A stretch of DNA of 64,000 bases from Chaunax sp. Z400 (Eukaryota > Chordata > Actinopteri > Lophiiformes > Chaunacidae): NCBI GenBank assembly GCA_037577475.1, contig CM075192.1:8974908-9038907 (forward strand), given 5' to 3'. Made by a program: the position numbers and the translations under genes. Below are positions 1-12,524 of this stretch, piece by piece. Below the pieces are notes generated by a model, which worked only from the letters and a program-made list of their open reading frames with translations, ran no database searches and was not told where the DNA came from. Every line of letters begins with the position of its first letter. Within the stretch, counting starts at the first letter, position 1.

Positions 1-2107
1 GGTCAGCTAGCTAAAATAGTAACTTTTAAAGTTTAATATTTTAAATGGTAGCATTAGTAACATACATTTTGACCTACTAGCTAAAGTTAACTCACGTTGA
101 TGTTAAATTTGTTGTTAACAGCTAACAAGCTGAACCTTTAGCTATAGCTGTAAGGGGAAGAAGCAAAATGGTGCCACATGTGGGCTAACAGGTGCAGACA
201 TGAAAGATGCGCCTAAATGAAGCAGAAATCTTCATATTCATCAACATGAGTAGGAAATGAAATTAAAATGAACGCACTAACCTGTCATACAAGTTGCTTT
301 TTCCTTAACTGGAGTACATGCACTTTAATGCTGTATCCATGAACCTCTGATAAAAATGGCTACTGTCAAAACGCCCGATGTCTGAATCTCTTTTACTAAG
401 TGCGTCTCTTTTCAGATTGTGCTGAACTTGACCTGACTCAATAGACCAGTTCAAACAGCACCACAGTAAGATACAGGGTGAATCATCACACCTTAGTGAC
501 TGTATATTTTACATTTATTATCAGCTTAACTTATTTAAATTACATGAGTCGATCAAGCGTCTTGAATAATTCCAGGGAAGTGTAAACTGCTCTTGTTCAC
601 TCCATGTCAGCTAATACACTAATAGACACAATAACAACAACCTCACACATGAAGTGTCTAAGGATTTATGAATGAGCTGTCAAACTTTTAAGTGGTCCTT
701 GAAGGCATCAGCTGTAGCACTTGGCATCCATCCCATAGGCTACTGCATAAACTTGACTTTCCAAGTCACAGATACTTTTATGATGTGAACGTGAAATTGA
801 TTCTATCCGACTTCAAAACAGCAAGCAAAGCAGTTTGAGTTTATGGACACAACATTTATTAAACTTTGGATCATCACAAAATATTTGGGCTTACATAAAT
901 GCTAGCATCAGCTGGCACCAGGGTAGCACCAACACTTGGTAACCGTGCAGTCGCCAACACTGCTGTGAGCAGGCTTTGAAAAATGAGGAATAAGCAAAAT
1001 CACACAAGAAATTGCAAATTATTATCAGAGTTTGCTCTGTAGATTGGCTGTAGAGGAAGCCAACGCCAGAAAAAAAACATGACATTTATATTTGGAACAG
1101 ATGACACCATGTTGTTAATTTTTAGTAAGCTATGTGTCATATTTACAAGGATAATCACATCATTGACTTGTAATTATCCAGATTGACTCTTCAACGGACA
1201 GAACCATCTGTTTTTATTTGCTTATGACCATTTACTGCCTGTGATCAACAGATACCCACGTTTTGATTCATCACTGCATCCTTTTACAGCGCATCAAATC
1301 ATTGTGATGATAAACTCATAAAATGGTTTCGACTGTGATGCCATAAAAAAATAGCAAAACCTGTGGATGCTCAGAGTGGAGCCAAAACAGCAAATTGAAC
1401 CGCAGGGTGGTGCCAAAAACGACGTAATGTGTCATGCTCTCATACTAAATCTAATTACAACATCATATTCAACAATTTCGTCTTTGTTTCCTTCAAATAA
1501 AAACAAACTAGTGAGGGGGAAAAAAAGTCCAAACTCACTCTGTAAGGAGCGTTAAATGAATACATAACCACAACAGTAATCGACATTTCCCTTGATGAAT
1601 TTGCATTCCAGTTAAAATGAATTGACTACTTCAGGCTATCAATAAGCCATCCTACAATCCCTCACGAATAAAACGTGCTCCTACTAGTAAACACTTCGAG
1701 AACCGTTATTGAATCTCAAGGTTCGTGGTCTCTCATCACTGCTGCACAATGACAGTTTCCATTCAGCCCAACATTCAACAATTATATGCTACAGCATGAC
1801 TTCAGCGCAGCAGAGACTGCCCGAAGACGGAAAAATCTACAGAGAAATCTGACTGATGGAGTATTCGGGGTCAGAGTCAGACAGATTAAAACGGGATTCC
1901 ATTACAGACCATATGATGAACAATCAGTGTCTGAACTTGTGCTGCACAATGACGCACGCTAAAGCCGAATATCCTAATATTAAAGGAGGTTTAGTCAGTC
2001 ATTGACGCAGCTCATATCTTTTCCAAACTGGCATTAACCCCTTTACGCACTCCAAATGTTTTTGCATATGGTGCTCTTTAATGCATATTTTCACTTCAAA
2101 AGCTTAC
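1..2107. other. No gene recognised (left edge)
   Basis: AT-rich DNA with only short chance frames and no recognised repeat. It may be the first intron of the candidate gene starting near 2880. Confidence 0.5.
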
Positions 2108-2880
2108 CTGGTTATCAGCGTGCTCCTTTTGTCCAGGTTTAAAATAAATTCTTAGTTGGTTGTCGGCTGCCCGCAGAAAAACGTCGTTTTGCAAGAAAAG
2201 CGTTAATTGCAACTCATTTCCTCCCCTTCTGTGTACTTCTCTGGATCTTGTTCTGCGCCTCCATCCACCGCCGACACTCACTGGGCAGAGAGATGGGCAG
2301 ATAAACTGTGTTACCGGTAAGATCAACAGAAGCCCAGTAAAATCTGATCAGATGCCCACATCGTTTTCTGCTTTATGGGGCATTAGCGCACCCGGGGATG
2401 AAAACATCCACAAATAGTTGGAAAAATAGCCCTCCTTACTTTATTCCCCGAAGAAAAGCAGTCGTTTTCACATCAGCGGAGAGTTTTCTCTCCTGTTCAG
2501 TCTTCACCATTTAAATCTGATCGGTCTGTTGAACTGGAAGATCTGTCTAACGATGCCGGTGATGCTGCGTATCCTGCATCCCCCTTACCAGCGAGAGAGG
2601 AGCCCAAACCAGAAGAAAAAAAAAGAAGAAGAGCCAGGCAGTGATTTCTCTTTGCGCTGCAACACAGCTGTGAAACACGCTCTGTGCAAAGCTGCTCATT
2701 TACATGTTGTGTTGTGGATGTAGTACACAGTCTGCACAGTCAGTGGAGAGATGGAGACTAGATGGAGGTGCAGCCGAGGTATCGTCCCTTTCTCTTGCGC
2801 GGAAGCACTCTCAGTCAGATGTTGTTGGTTTGTTTTGTTTTTTCCAACCGCAGTAAACCGGACGAGATAAAGAAGGCGCG
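2108..2880 (-). promoter_or_regulatory. Candidate 5' exon/promoter of a second minus-strand gene
   Basis: A strong minus-strand donor (CAG then GTAAGC) sits at the low-coordinate edge, and the sequence above it is GC-richer and unique with several CpGs. In tetrapods GRIK4 lies directly downstream of ARHGEF12 on the same strand with non-coding first exons. The position here, 15 kb past the arhgef12 poly(A) signal on the same strand, fits that. No coding similarity is visible, so this is inference. Confidence 0.3.
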
Positions 2881-3061
2881 TTAAGTTACTCACAGCTATT
2901 CTTCATTATGGAAAAGCTCACATGGCATTAAAGCAAACAATCATATTAACTGCAATGTTTTTAAATATGGCTGTATATGCCATATTCCATTAGTTGATAA
3001 ATCAACAAAATAAAAAATGCAGATAGAAAATGTTAATATACAGTGTATATATATATATATG

Positions 3062-4715
3062 TACACTGAACAAAAATATAAACGCAACACTTTTGTTTTA
3101 GCTCCAATTTTTCATGAGTTGAAAGCAAAGATCTAAGACTTTTTCTATGTACACAAAAGGCCTATTTCTCTCAAATTTTGTTCACAAACTTGGTTAAATC
3201 TGTGTTAGTGAGCACTTCTCCTTTCCCGAGATAATCCATCCACCTGACAGGTGTGGCATATCAAGATGCTGATTAGACAGCACGATTATTGCACAGGTGT
3301 GCCTTAGGCTGGTCACAATAAAAGGCCACTCTAAAATGTGCAGTTTTATCTTGAAAAGAGACATATAGGCACTGAAGTATGGATTTCACAGATATGCGGG
3401 GGGGGTCAGAAAACCAGTCAGTATCTGGTGTGACCACCATTTGCCTCACACAGTGCAACACATCTCCTTCGCATGATCAGGTTGTTGGTTGTGGCCTGTG
3501 GAATGTTGGTCCACTCCTCTTCAATGGCTGTGCGAAGTTGCTGGATATTGGCAGGACCTGGAACACGCTGTCGTATACGCCGATCCAGAGCATCCCAAAC
3601 ATGCTCAATGGGTGACATGTCCGGGGAGTATGGAGGCCATGCAAGGACTGGGATGTTTTCAGCTTCCAGGAATTGTGTACAGATCCTTGCAACATGGGGC
3701 CGTGCATTATCATGCTGCAACATGAGGTGATGGTGGCGGATGAATGGCACAACAATGGGCCTCAGGATCTCGTCACGGTATCTCTGTGCATTCACAATGC
3801 CATCAATAAAATGCACCTGTTTTCGTTGCCCGTAGCATATGCCTGCCCATACCATAACCCCACCGCCACCATGGGCCACTCTATTCACAACGTTGACATC
3901 AGCAAACCGCTCACCCACATGATGCCACACACGCTGTCTGCCATCTGCCCGGTACAGTGAAAACCGTGAAGAGAACACTTCTCCGAAGTGCCAGACGCCA
4001 TCGAAGATGAGTATTTGCCCACTCAAGTCGGTTACGACAACGAACTGCAGTCAGGTCAAGACCCTGGTGAGGACGACGAGCATGCAGATGAGCTTCCCTG
4101 AGACGGTTTCTGACAATTTGTGCAGAAATTCTTTGGTTATGCAAACCAATTGTTGCATCAGCTGTCCGGGTGGCTGGTCTCAGACGATCTTGCAGGTGAA
4201 GATGCCGGATGTGGAGGTCCTGGGCTGGCGTGGTTACACGTGGTCTGCGGTTGTGAGGCCGGTTGGATGTACTGCCAAATTCTCGGAAACGAATTTGGAG
4301 ACGGCTTATGGTAGAGAAATGAACATTCAATTCACAGGCAACAGCTCTGGTGGACATTCCTGCAGTCAGCATGCCAATTGCACGCTCCCTCAAAACTTGC
4401 GACATCTGTGGCATTGTGCTGTGTGATAAAACTGCACATTTTAGAGTGGCCTTTTATTGTGACCAGCCTAAAGCACACCTGTGCAATTATTGTGCTGTCT
4501 AATCAGCATCTTGATATGCCACACCTGTCAGGTGGATGGATTATCTTGGGAAAGGAGAAGTGCTCACTAACACAGATTTAACTAAGTTTGTGAACAAAAT
4601 TTGAGAGAAATAGGCCTTTTGTGTACGTAGAAAAAGTCTTAGATCTTTGCTTTCAACTCATGAAAAATTGGAGTTAAAAAACAAAAGTGTTGCATTTATA
4701 TTTTTGTTGAGTGTA
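3062..4715 (-). mobile_element. Tc1-type DNA transposon with about 290-bp terminal inverted repeats
   Basis: Left repeat 3062-3350 and right repeat 4425-4715 are inverted copies with about nine mismatches and one 2-nt indel by eye. The element sits in TA-rich DNA with TA at both ends, as expected for Tc1/mariner insertion. Between the repeats lies a minus-strand transposase relic. The family is Tc1-like (DD34E) from the transposase; the exact subfamily is not known. Confidence 0.93.
3418..4414 (-). pseudogene. Tc1-like transposase, frameshifted
   Basis: The first frame (4414-3911) begins MPQMSQVLRERAIGML and carries the paired helix-turn-helix DNA-binding region. The second frame (4026-3418) carries SRFSLYRADGR, LQHDNARPHVA and YSPDMSPIEHVWD. 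The frame changes between about 4010 and 3970. The second catalytic Asp (HDNARPH) and the Glu 34 residues later (PIEH) are present. The usual Asp-Glu before SRF is absent (VFSSRF), so the first catalytic Asp is lost. The copy cannot make active transposase. Confidence 0.92.
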
Positions 4716-7700
4716 TATATATGTATATGTATACATATATATACCCCTGAACAGGTGAAAAGTACAATACACCCCAACAGAAGAGTTCCTACTGACCTTA
4801 TCGCCAGTCAACAAACACCCTACAGCCTGGACTTGCACTTTTACATCTGTCAAGATCTGTGAGGATTTAATGAACCGTAAGGTCATGTTCCTGTTTCATC
4901 TGGTCTTTGGTCTGCTTGTTGGTTAAGCATTTTGTCCACAAATCTCCTGCACTCAGTTGTGCTCATCAGTGCAGTTTGTGTAGTTGGAGAAACAGTGAAC
5001 TGTTGCGGAAGATGGATGTCCATTCTGTGAGCCATAAGCTCAGTAACAGTGGACTTAAATGTTTGTTTAAATACCATGCGGGAGCACAAGGTGAAGGTTG
5101 ATTTAACTGTTCATTAGAGCTGTGAAGGGACATCTGAGAATAATATCATGACATTTTCACCTCCATCTTGACACCACCTCACACTCAATGCAACCATCAA
5201 TCATGACATACGTGTCATTACATTTGAGAGGCTGCAGCGATACAGAAGACCAGCCCATCCACACACCATTGCTCCCATTGCTTCAAAAATCGATGGATTG
5301 TGTCTAATGGATTGAAGGAAAAATCAGTTGAGGGATGCTTTTCCCATGATAGCAAAGTGGGATTGTTCTCTTGTTGCTTTGTTCTTGGATCACAACTACA
5401 GGAGGGTTTTATTCCTCAGAAATCACTTGCATCAGCAACAGTGAATGAATGAATAATCCAGTAATATGCACAAACACTGTAGCAGAATTGCCATATCCTG
5501 AGGTGCATTAACACTAATGCTATTTGCATACAGCTATGTGTTGAGTAATTTATGATCAATTATTGATAAGAAATGAAATCAGCGTGTTTCAAGTTGGATT
5601 CAATGAAGCAGTGCACATCAACATCAATGTTCCATATGGCCAGAATGGAAATGTATTGGGATGTCTGTGTCTTGTAATGCAGAGAGTTGATATTAATTTT
5701 TCATAAACCCTCTGGTCCCAACACAAAGCTATGTCGAATATGTACTTGGCAATTTGTTATTTTCCAAACTTAGACAATAAATCACAGTCATTACCTTGCA
5801 TATAAGGGGGTTATCCTTGCTGACACAAAATACAATGACAGCAGATTGAGCTGTCAAAAATATGTTGTCACTCAATAACAAGGAAGAACAGCCACTAAGT
5901 GCCTCAGAGAAACTCAGACATCTTTTTGTATTGCATGCTTCTCAAAACCATGGTGCCTACATCACAATCCAACTTGACCCCAGACAGTTCGGTGTTTATC
6001 TTTCAGTCAGAGAAATCACGAGTTTGAAATGTTTATTATCACAACAGCAGGACATAAAATAGTTTGGCTTTGGCGTCCAAGCTCCGACCCTAATCACTCC
6101 CCAAAGACATGTTTACTTAGAGACACTGGGGAGTGATGAGCAAACTTCATGAACTACATGTACTACATGCACTACTACCCCGCCTCCTGCCCAAAGTCAG
6201 CTGGGATAGACTCCAGCCCCAAAGGGACAAATGCACAAGAACTCAAACTACTGAATTGATGGAATGCAACTATACCATCAAAGCAAGTTAAATGCAATGA
6301 ATGCAATATGGTCAATCCACAGTGACCATGAAGTCCAGTGCATCAACATCAGGAAGCAGGAGCACGAGAACATCAAGAAGGAACAGGAAATATTGTATGG
6401 AAGGAGCATTCAGGCCTGTGACCCCCAAACTGGAATTGTGGCTCCAAACAGTGCCAACACTGTGCCGCCCCTGCTACAGCTTCCTGTCAGACCAGATGGA
6501 TGTAGCATATTCTTATAATCATAGTCAACAGCTGAAAGGGCCTAGTTTTATTGCAATATGTTGCTAATGTGCTCTGTCCGTTTGTCTGGTAAGGGGTTAT
6601 CTTGAATTACCTTTTTTGTTGTTGTTGTTGTTGTTGTTTGTTGTTAATGGGACAATGAACTACTTCATTATTTCTTATTATATGTGCCATCACACATACT
6701 CCCTATCAGCAGATATGAGAAGACTCCCTTCATTATAAACACAATCAAACAATGACTACATAAATGCACAGTATAGAGTGCATTGTAGTGGCCGGCAGGC
6801 TGTCTAAATAGCCACTGAGCTGGACTGATTCAGCGAGCTGTGTTGCAGCTTAAGCTGGAATATCAGCCCCATTACAATATATGCGATCATAAATATGCTG
6901 CTTTCAAGTCATGTAATCTGCCACTGTGTCTCAGCCCTCTGCCATTTAGCATGAACTCTGTACGCCATAATTCATGTTTGCATAAGTGCTTTTAACTTGA
7001 AACGAACCATATTTGAGTGAGAGCCAATTTGTAATTAGACAGCACCCTGACACTGCAATAGACATTATTGACAAAGACTTAAATCCCCAATGAGCTACAG
7101 CCATGTGTGGGTGGGATGGATGTGGAAAAGACTGCTGATGCTGAAATGGTATATGACAAGAGTACTGTCACCTCGCTATGATGCGAACAAGAGCGCGTGG
7201 TGCAACTCACAGAGGATGACACATTTATGCTGAAGTCGGAGTGGCGGCATCCCTACTGACTTATTGATTGAAGAAGGCTGGCAAGGTGCGCTAACAGGGA
7301 ATGAAATTGTCAGCAATTTTCCTCATTAGCATTCAAAGTATAATCTATTGACAGCTGCTGTGGCATTGACTCCCTTATTCTCTTGTCAGGCTGAGAGGTT
7401 CCTCAAGTGGACTGGTGTACTGTAAACTCTGCAAACCAAAAACAAAAAAGCAGTCATCTGTAAATTGGCTCCAATTAGTCTATCAAACTGATTGTGACTC
7501 ATAGTTGGGGAATCTGCATCCTAACTTTTATCTGTCTCACTCCATTTGTTTTACATGCCTTGACAAATTCCACAAGTGTTTATGAAGGTGGTTTATGTTC
7601 ATCATAGGGCTAGCAGGATGGAGGCAGCATCCACTATTTGCACAGTCTGCAAAACACTTCCCCTGAAGCCCCTTAGTATTTTTTACCGTTATGTAAATTG

Positions 7701-8164
7701 TCCAACAACATATGGTAAAGTGCTGGACTTCTGCTAAGGCACTATAAAGGCAGCTTATAAATTACATGGTTTGGCACCACTAGGCTCTTCAGGCCATAAC
7801 TGTGTCTCTCCGGTCTATCAGTTGGTCCTCAAGAGGGAGAAGGTGAGCATAAGGAGGTCACTGTGTGGACAGAGGGCGCTGTTCATCAACTAAATGGCTG
7901 TTTTCTAACTGCCAACTGCAGTGTTTTTAAAGACTTTTCTACTTACTTTTGACTTTTACCATATCAAGTTATATTACTTTAATTATCATTCCCAGGAAAA
8001 CAATTACATTGTACCTAGACAAACAACCATGCATCACATATTCCCTCAAGATAACTTGCAATCAGAGAAAACTAGCTTTCCAGCAGCAAATTTACCAACA
8101 AACATATGCTCAAATGTTGTTGAAATAGGAAGATAAGTTATAGAGTGAACTTAAGAATGGAAAT
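4716..8164. other. Intergenic, no gene recognised
   Basis: AT-rich unique-looking sequence with short chance frames. Contains a TTG repeat at 6616-6644. Confidence 0.5.
6616..6644. repeat. (TTG)n microsatellite
   Basis: About eight TTG units visible. Confidence 0.85.
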
Positions 8165-8935
8165 CCTCACTCAGCCTGGAGGAAAATTAAAGCTATGGTG
8201 GGAATTCAGGACAAAGAAAAGGTAATATTCAATCTTGATAAATCTGACTCCGTACCGGCCGCGGAGTTAAACCAGTTCTGGTTGAGATTTGATACCCTGG
8301 ATTTTACTGATGAACTGGATGAATTCAGAGTTATTTCTGAGGGTAGTCAGATTCACATTGATGTCTGGAGAACATTTGAACAGACAAATGTGAAAAAAAT
8401 CCATGAGCCTGACTGCATCAGCGACAGCCTCCTTAAAAACTGAGCTTTGTCCTTGTGTGGCATTTTCATATTTATGTTTTGTCACCCTTGTTATCTGTGT
8501 TCTAGACCAATGAATGTAAGAGCATGTCTTATTCAAGGTCCGTTATCAAGTTCGCCGATGACTCAGTGATTGTCAGCCTCCTGCAGGACCACGAGGTGAT
8601 GGTCCAGCCTTGGATAATTTCATTAATGGTGTGATGACTCATACTTGCAACTCAATGTCTCTAAGACAAGAGAGATGCTTAAGCAGGAGCCCTCCTGTCA
8701 CCTCCTGCACCTACTTTTATCAAAGACACCACGGTGGAAAAAATGAGCTAATACAAGTTTTTAGGCTCCATCCTGGATGACAAACTGACCTTCAAGCAAA
8801 CACAGACACCATATGGAAAAAGGCCAATCAGAGACTGTTTTTATTTATAAAGCTGAAGTGTTTTAACATCGACAGATCACTTTTAAAATGTTTTATTCAT
8901 CTTTTAATGAGTCAGTTTGAACCTTTTCAATGATT
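8165..8935 (+). mobile_element. LINE ORF2 relic (L2/CR1/Rex1-like)
   Basis: A plus-strand frame at 8195-8443 contains FEQTNVKKIHEPDCISD, a decayed version of the N-terminal reverse-transcriptase motif (usual form VNPRKAAGPDGIS). At 8540-8590 another frame reads VIKFADDSVIVSLLQDHE, with the catalytic ADD. At 8760-8900 come FLGSILDDKLTFKQ and QRLFLFIKLKCFNID pieces. Frames are shifted and the middle is deleted. Clade assignment is tentative. Confidence 0.75.
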
Positions 8936-8939
8936 TGTT

Positions 8940-9335
8940 GGTTTGACAACCTCCATTCATCCATTTTCTTCCACTTATCGGGGTGTGGGTTGCGAGGGCA
9001 GCAGTCTCAGCAGAGAAGCCCAAACCCCCCCACCCAGCCACCTCCTCCAGCTCTTCAGAGGGTGCACCAAGGCGTTCCCAAACCAGCCGAGAGATATTAT
9101 CCCTCCAGCGCATCCTGGGTCTGCCCCGGGGTCTCCTCCCAGTGGGACATGCCTGGAATACCTCCCCAGGGAGGCGTCCGGGGGGCAGCCTAAGCAAATG
9201 CCTGATCCACTTCAGCTGACTCCTCTTTATGTGGAGGAGCAGCAGCTCCACTCTGAGCCCCTCCAGAATGACTGAGCTCCTCACCCTATCTCTAAGGGTG
9301 AGCCCAGACACCCTGCGGAGGAAGCTCATTTTAGC
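8940..9335 (-). mobile_element. RTE/Rex3-like LINE 3' fragment, 5'-truncated
   Basis: The minus-strand frame contains MSFLRRVSGLTLRDRVRSS, MRWRDNISRLVWERLG and EELEEVAG, the C-terminal end of a LINE ORF2 common in fish. It ends in a short TGGA-type tail near 8945. The same protein segment occurs again at 53720-54081 on the plus strand. It abuts the end of the other LINE relic, suggesting insertion into or next to it. Confidence 0.85.
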
Positions 9336-9354
9336 CGCTCATGACATGTGTGTG

Positions 9355-9439
9355 TATATATATACAGTACCAGTCAAAAATTTGGACACAGTTTCCCATC
9401 CACTTGAATGGGAAACTGTGTCCAAATTTTTGACTGGTA

Positions 9440-9452
<13 letters not shown>
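9355..9452. repeat. Perfect hairpin: two Tc1-like terminal repeats back to back
   Basis: Arms 9365-9399 and 9408-9442 are exact 35-nt reverse complements separated by an 8-nt loop (9400-9407), with TA repeats extending the symmetry outward. The arm starts CAGTACCAGTCAAAAATTTG, a sequence I recognise as a fish Tc1-like terminal repeat. It is probably a minimal MITE. Confidence 0.9.

Positions 9453-9470
<18 letters not shown>
9443..9470. repeat. (TA)n microsatellite
   Basis: 14 TA units directly abutting the hairpin. Confidence 0.9.
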
Positions 9471-12400
9471 CTTTCAACTTTCAGTCCTGATGCTCAGTCC
9501 TGATGCACCTTGTCAAAGTGCATTGTAGATAAAAGACAGAGCATGAACCTGATACCGCATGCATGGACACACACATAAATACATGGACATATATGTAAAG
9601 CAGATGGATGTCTACATGTGCATGGAGGGTAAACCCTTCAACTTGACAGCTGCTTGTGTGGGAGAGTGATTTACAACCTTCAGCTACTCGCAGGCTGAAC
9701 AGCTCTGTGAGTCGACACGGCACGGCCAGATGGTAAATATTCATCAGCTATGAATCAGCAGCTGCATTGCTGTTGCACTGCTGTGTCGATGCGTCAGGTT
9801 GTGGGGCATCGTGTCCTGTCTAAGTGCACACAAACACTTTGTTTGTCTGCTTGTACCCCATCACCTTCAAATCCTTGATGCTGCTCATTTTCCATCAACT
9901 AACGGCATAGATCCTGGCCCTCCCTCAGACCGACAACAGGCTGATGGCTCAGGCCTTCTCCTAGCGGCCGGAGAGAAGTGGGAAGACAAAACACTGGGGA
10001 TGAGAGAAAAAGAGAGATAGTGTAATAAGGAATAAATTGCTCAGAGGAGTAGAGTGACATGAATTTGGAATAACAGAGCAAGAACTTTTCCATGTTTGTG
10101 TCATAGCTAGAGAAACACTAACTGTATGTGACAATTTCCAAACAACCATACAGTTTGATGTCCCCTGGATGTGAAATGCATGCGCTACAGAGGATGCGCC
10201 TCTTTGTAGAAAAGCTGCTGATGAGTAGATGAGCAGCCGTTGGGGAAACTCAGGCTTACATGCTTTGTTTGTCACATGTAGTATTCCATTTCCTAGGGAC
10301 ACATAAGAGCTATATCGCACTCAGCTAAGGTGAATAGACAGTTAAGTGTTTCTCTCACTCATTCCAAGGCAGCAGAAATGATTAATGAGGACAGGTGGGA
10401 GCTTTAAAGTGACAGTAATAGTTTGACGGAGGGCTGAAATCACTGCCGAGGCGTAAGGCTGGAAAGCAGGAGGCTGCATTGAGCACAAAAAACAAAAAGA
10501 AAATAGTGCAGCCACTGTAGCGTCCACATTTCTGCTCGCCAGCTATCATTAAGATGCAACATGCATGACTTCAGCTGCCCTTTCAGGAACACACCATCCA
10601 TAGAGTATGAATCAAGAATGAGCACTTGACCCCAAATGAAGAAAGTCACTTTGAATTTGGGAAGATTCACATTTAGGCTAACAAACCCTTGCACATCATT
10701 CCCTCTTATGTCCATTTCCTTCAGCTCAGGAGTCATCCGGTGTGGGTGTCAATCTCCAGTCCGAACTTTATCAGGGGTTAAGTAACACACAACACAATTT
10801 CTCCTCCCTTTAGAATTGACTCTGAGAAACAGAGTGTATTTTTGCAATCAGGCAGCAGCCGGTACATCATACCCACTGGCACACTGGGATTGTCACTGCA
10901 TGACCTCTATAAACAGTTTTCAGATCAGTTATTACTTAAGTAAGCTGTCTCTCAAGAACAGGCGCTGCCACACGGAGAGAAGAACACGGTGAAAGGTATT
11001 ATTTTCTTAAGTCAAAACACCTGAACACTCAACAAGAGCCGGTCAAAAGATGCTGTTTTGAGAGGGGAAAACACCTTTTATCCAATTTTCAAGGTGAATA
11101 TGTTAATGCGGGAGAACAGAAGCCTTTCTGTGGGCCACCGCTTAGTAGGTGCACTTCACCCCCTCCTTCCTTGCCTTGTGAGCCACATTAGCTGGCTTAG
11201 CCGGATCCTTGACTGGAGTCATTCTCTGCAGATGCTCTGGGCAAATTTGCGCTCCAGTAGGTCTTGAGACACAGCTCACCTTCAGGCCTCGCCGGGGATT
11301 ACCGCGTCCGCCGAATTCGTGCCCTTTTCAAAAGCCAGCAGGATGCTGCTGTCAGATGGGTTAAAGTGGATGGCAGGAGATGCTTTCGCTCCAAGTGACT
11401 AGTTTGGGCCATCTGGGAAGAATAGCATCAAACAACCAAACAAGACTCATTATCAGTCCAATCAGGTTTTCTTGTTGCTCTCTCTCTGACTTTGCCTGCT
11501 CTAACTTTTCTTTTGCCTTCAGGTGGACTCGTCCCCTCCGAATGTTGACAAAAGTATTGGAGCATTATTGATCAGCACACTGCAGAGGCTTGTCAAGGCA
11601 GATTAAATCACCTGACCCTGCTTTGGTCTCCCAGCATCCGTTCTCAGACAGGTGTGCATTACAGCTCCTTATCTAAAATTAAGATGCTGCTGCTGGAGCT
11701 GTGAAAGGTGGCCCCTCCCTCCCAACACCTTGACAGGCTGCAGACGCACTGCTGCAACAACGGCTCCAATGCAGTGGTGGTGGTCATTAGAATATTTTCT
11801 GTTTAGTTTGAAAGCTGAAATGCAGTCAGTAAGAAAGATTAAGATTTAGATTAGGTTCATGTGAAGCTCTCTGATCTGGGCAGACAACCTTCTGTTTCCT
11901 TCGTGAGCTTCTGGAAAACATGCAGTTTTCTCTCTTCGATCTCAAGATTGAAGCCTTTTTTCTTTTCTTTTTTTTTTAAAATTTACTGTTTACAAACACT
12001 GTCAATGTAAAACAAACCTGTTCGTCTTCAAAGCTCATGTAAAATTCATGCTCATGCTTAAAACATAAACTGAGTCAGCGGTGGGGCATCAGCGGCTCGT
12101 AAGAGGACAGAATGTTCTAATTATTGGATGTGGGCTTTAAAGAATACTGCAAAAGCCTTGTTATACTGTAAATGCTCACCAAGATTGATCACACAATTAA
12201 CGGTACTTTGTACGCTCCATGCAAGAGAGAATGAATCACTCTTAACAACTCAGAAATAGTTGTACCAATAGGAATTTAAAAGTGTATGATGCCAAACACT
12301 TCCGTCAGACATATGTTTTTCTTCATCACTGATGCCATTTAATCCATTATGAGCCATTTTACACCAGCAGCTACTTAAAACTATATCAGAATATGTCATT

Positions 12401-12524
12401 GGCAACAAATGAGACCAAGCTCTCTCAAGTCCCATACAGCTCCTCACAGTACATGTTGCTCCTCTGCCTCTCCAGGAACTATGCCAGATCCATTTGTGTA
12501 ATTATAACTGGACATTTTTCCTAT
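9471..12524. other. Intergenic, no gene recognised
   Basis: Only chance frames up to 119 codons with no domain-like content. Confidence 0.5.
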
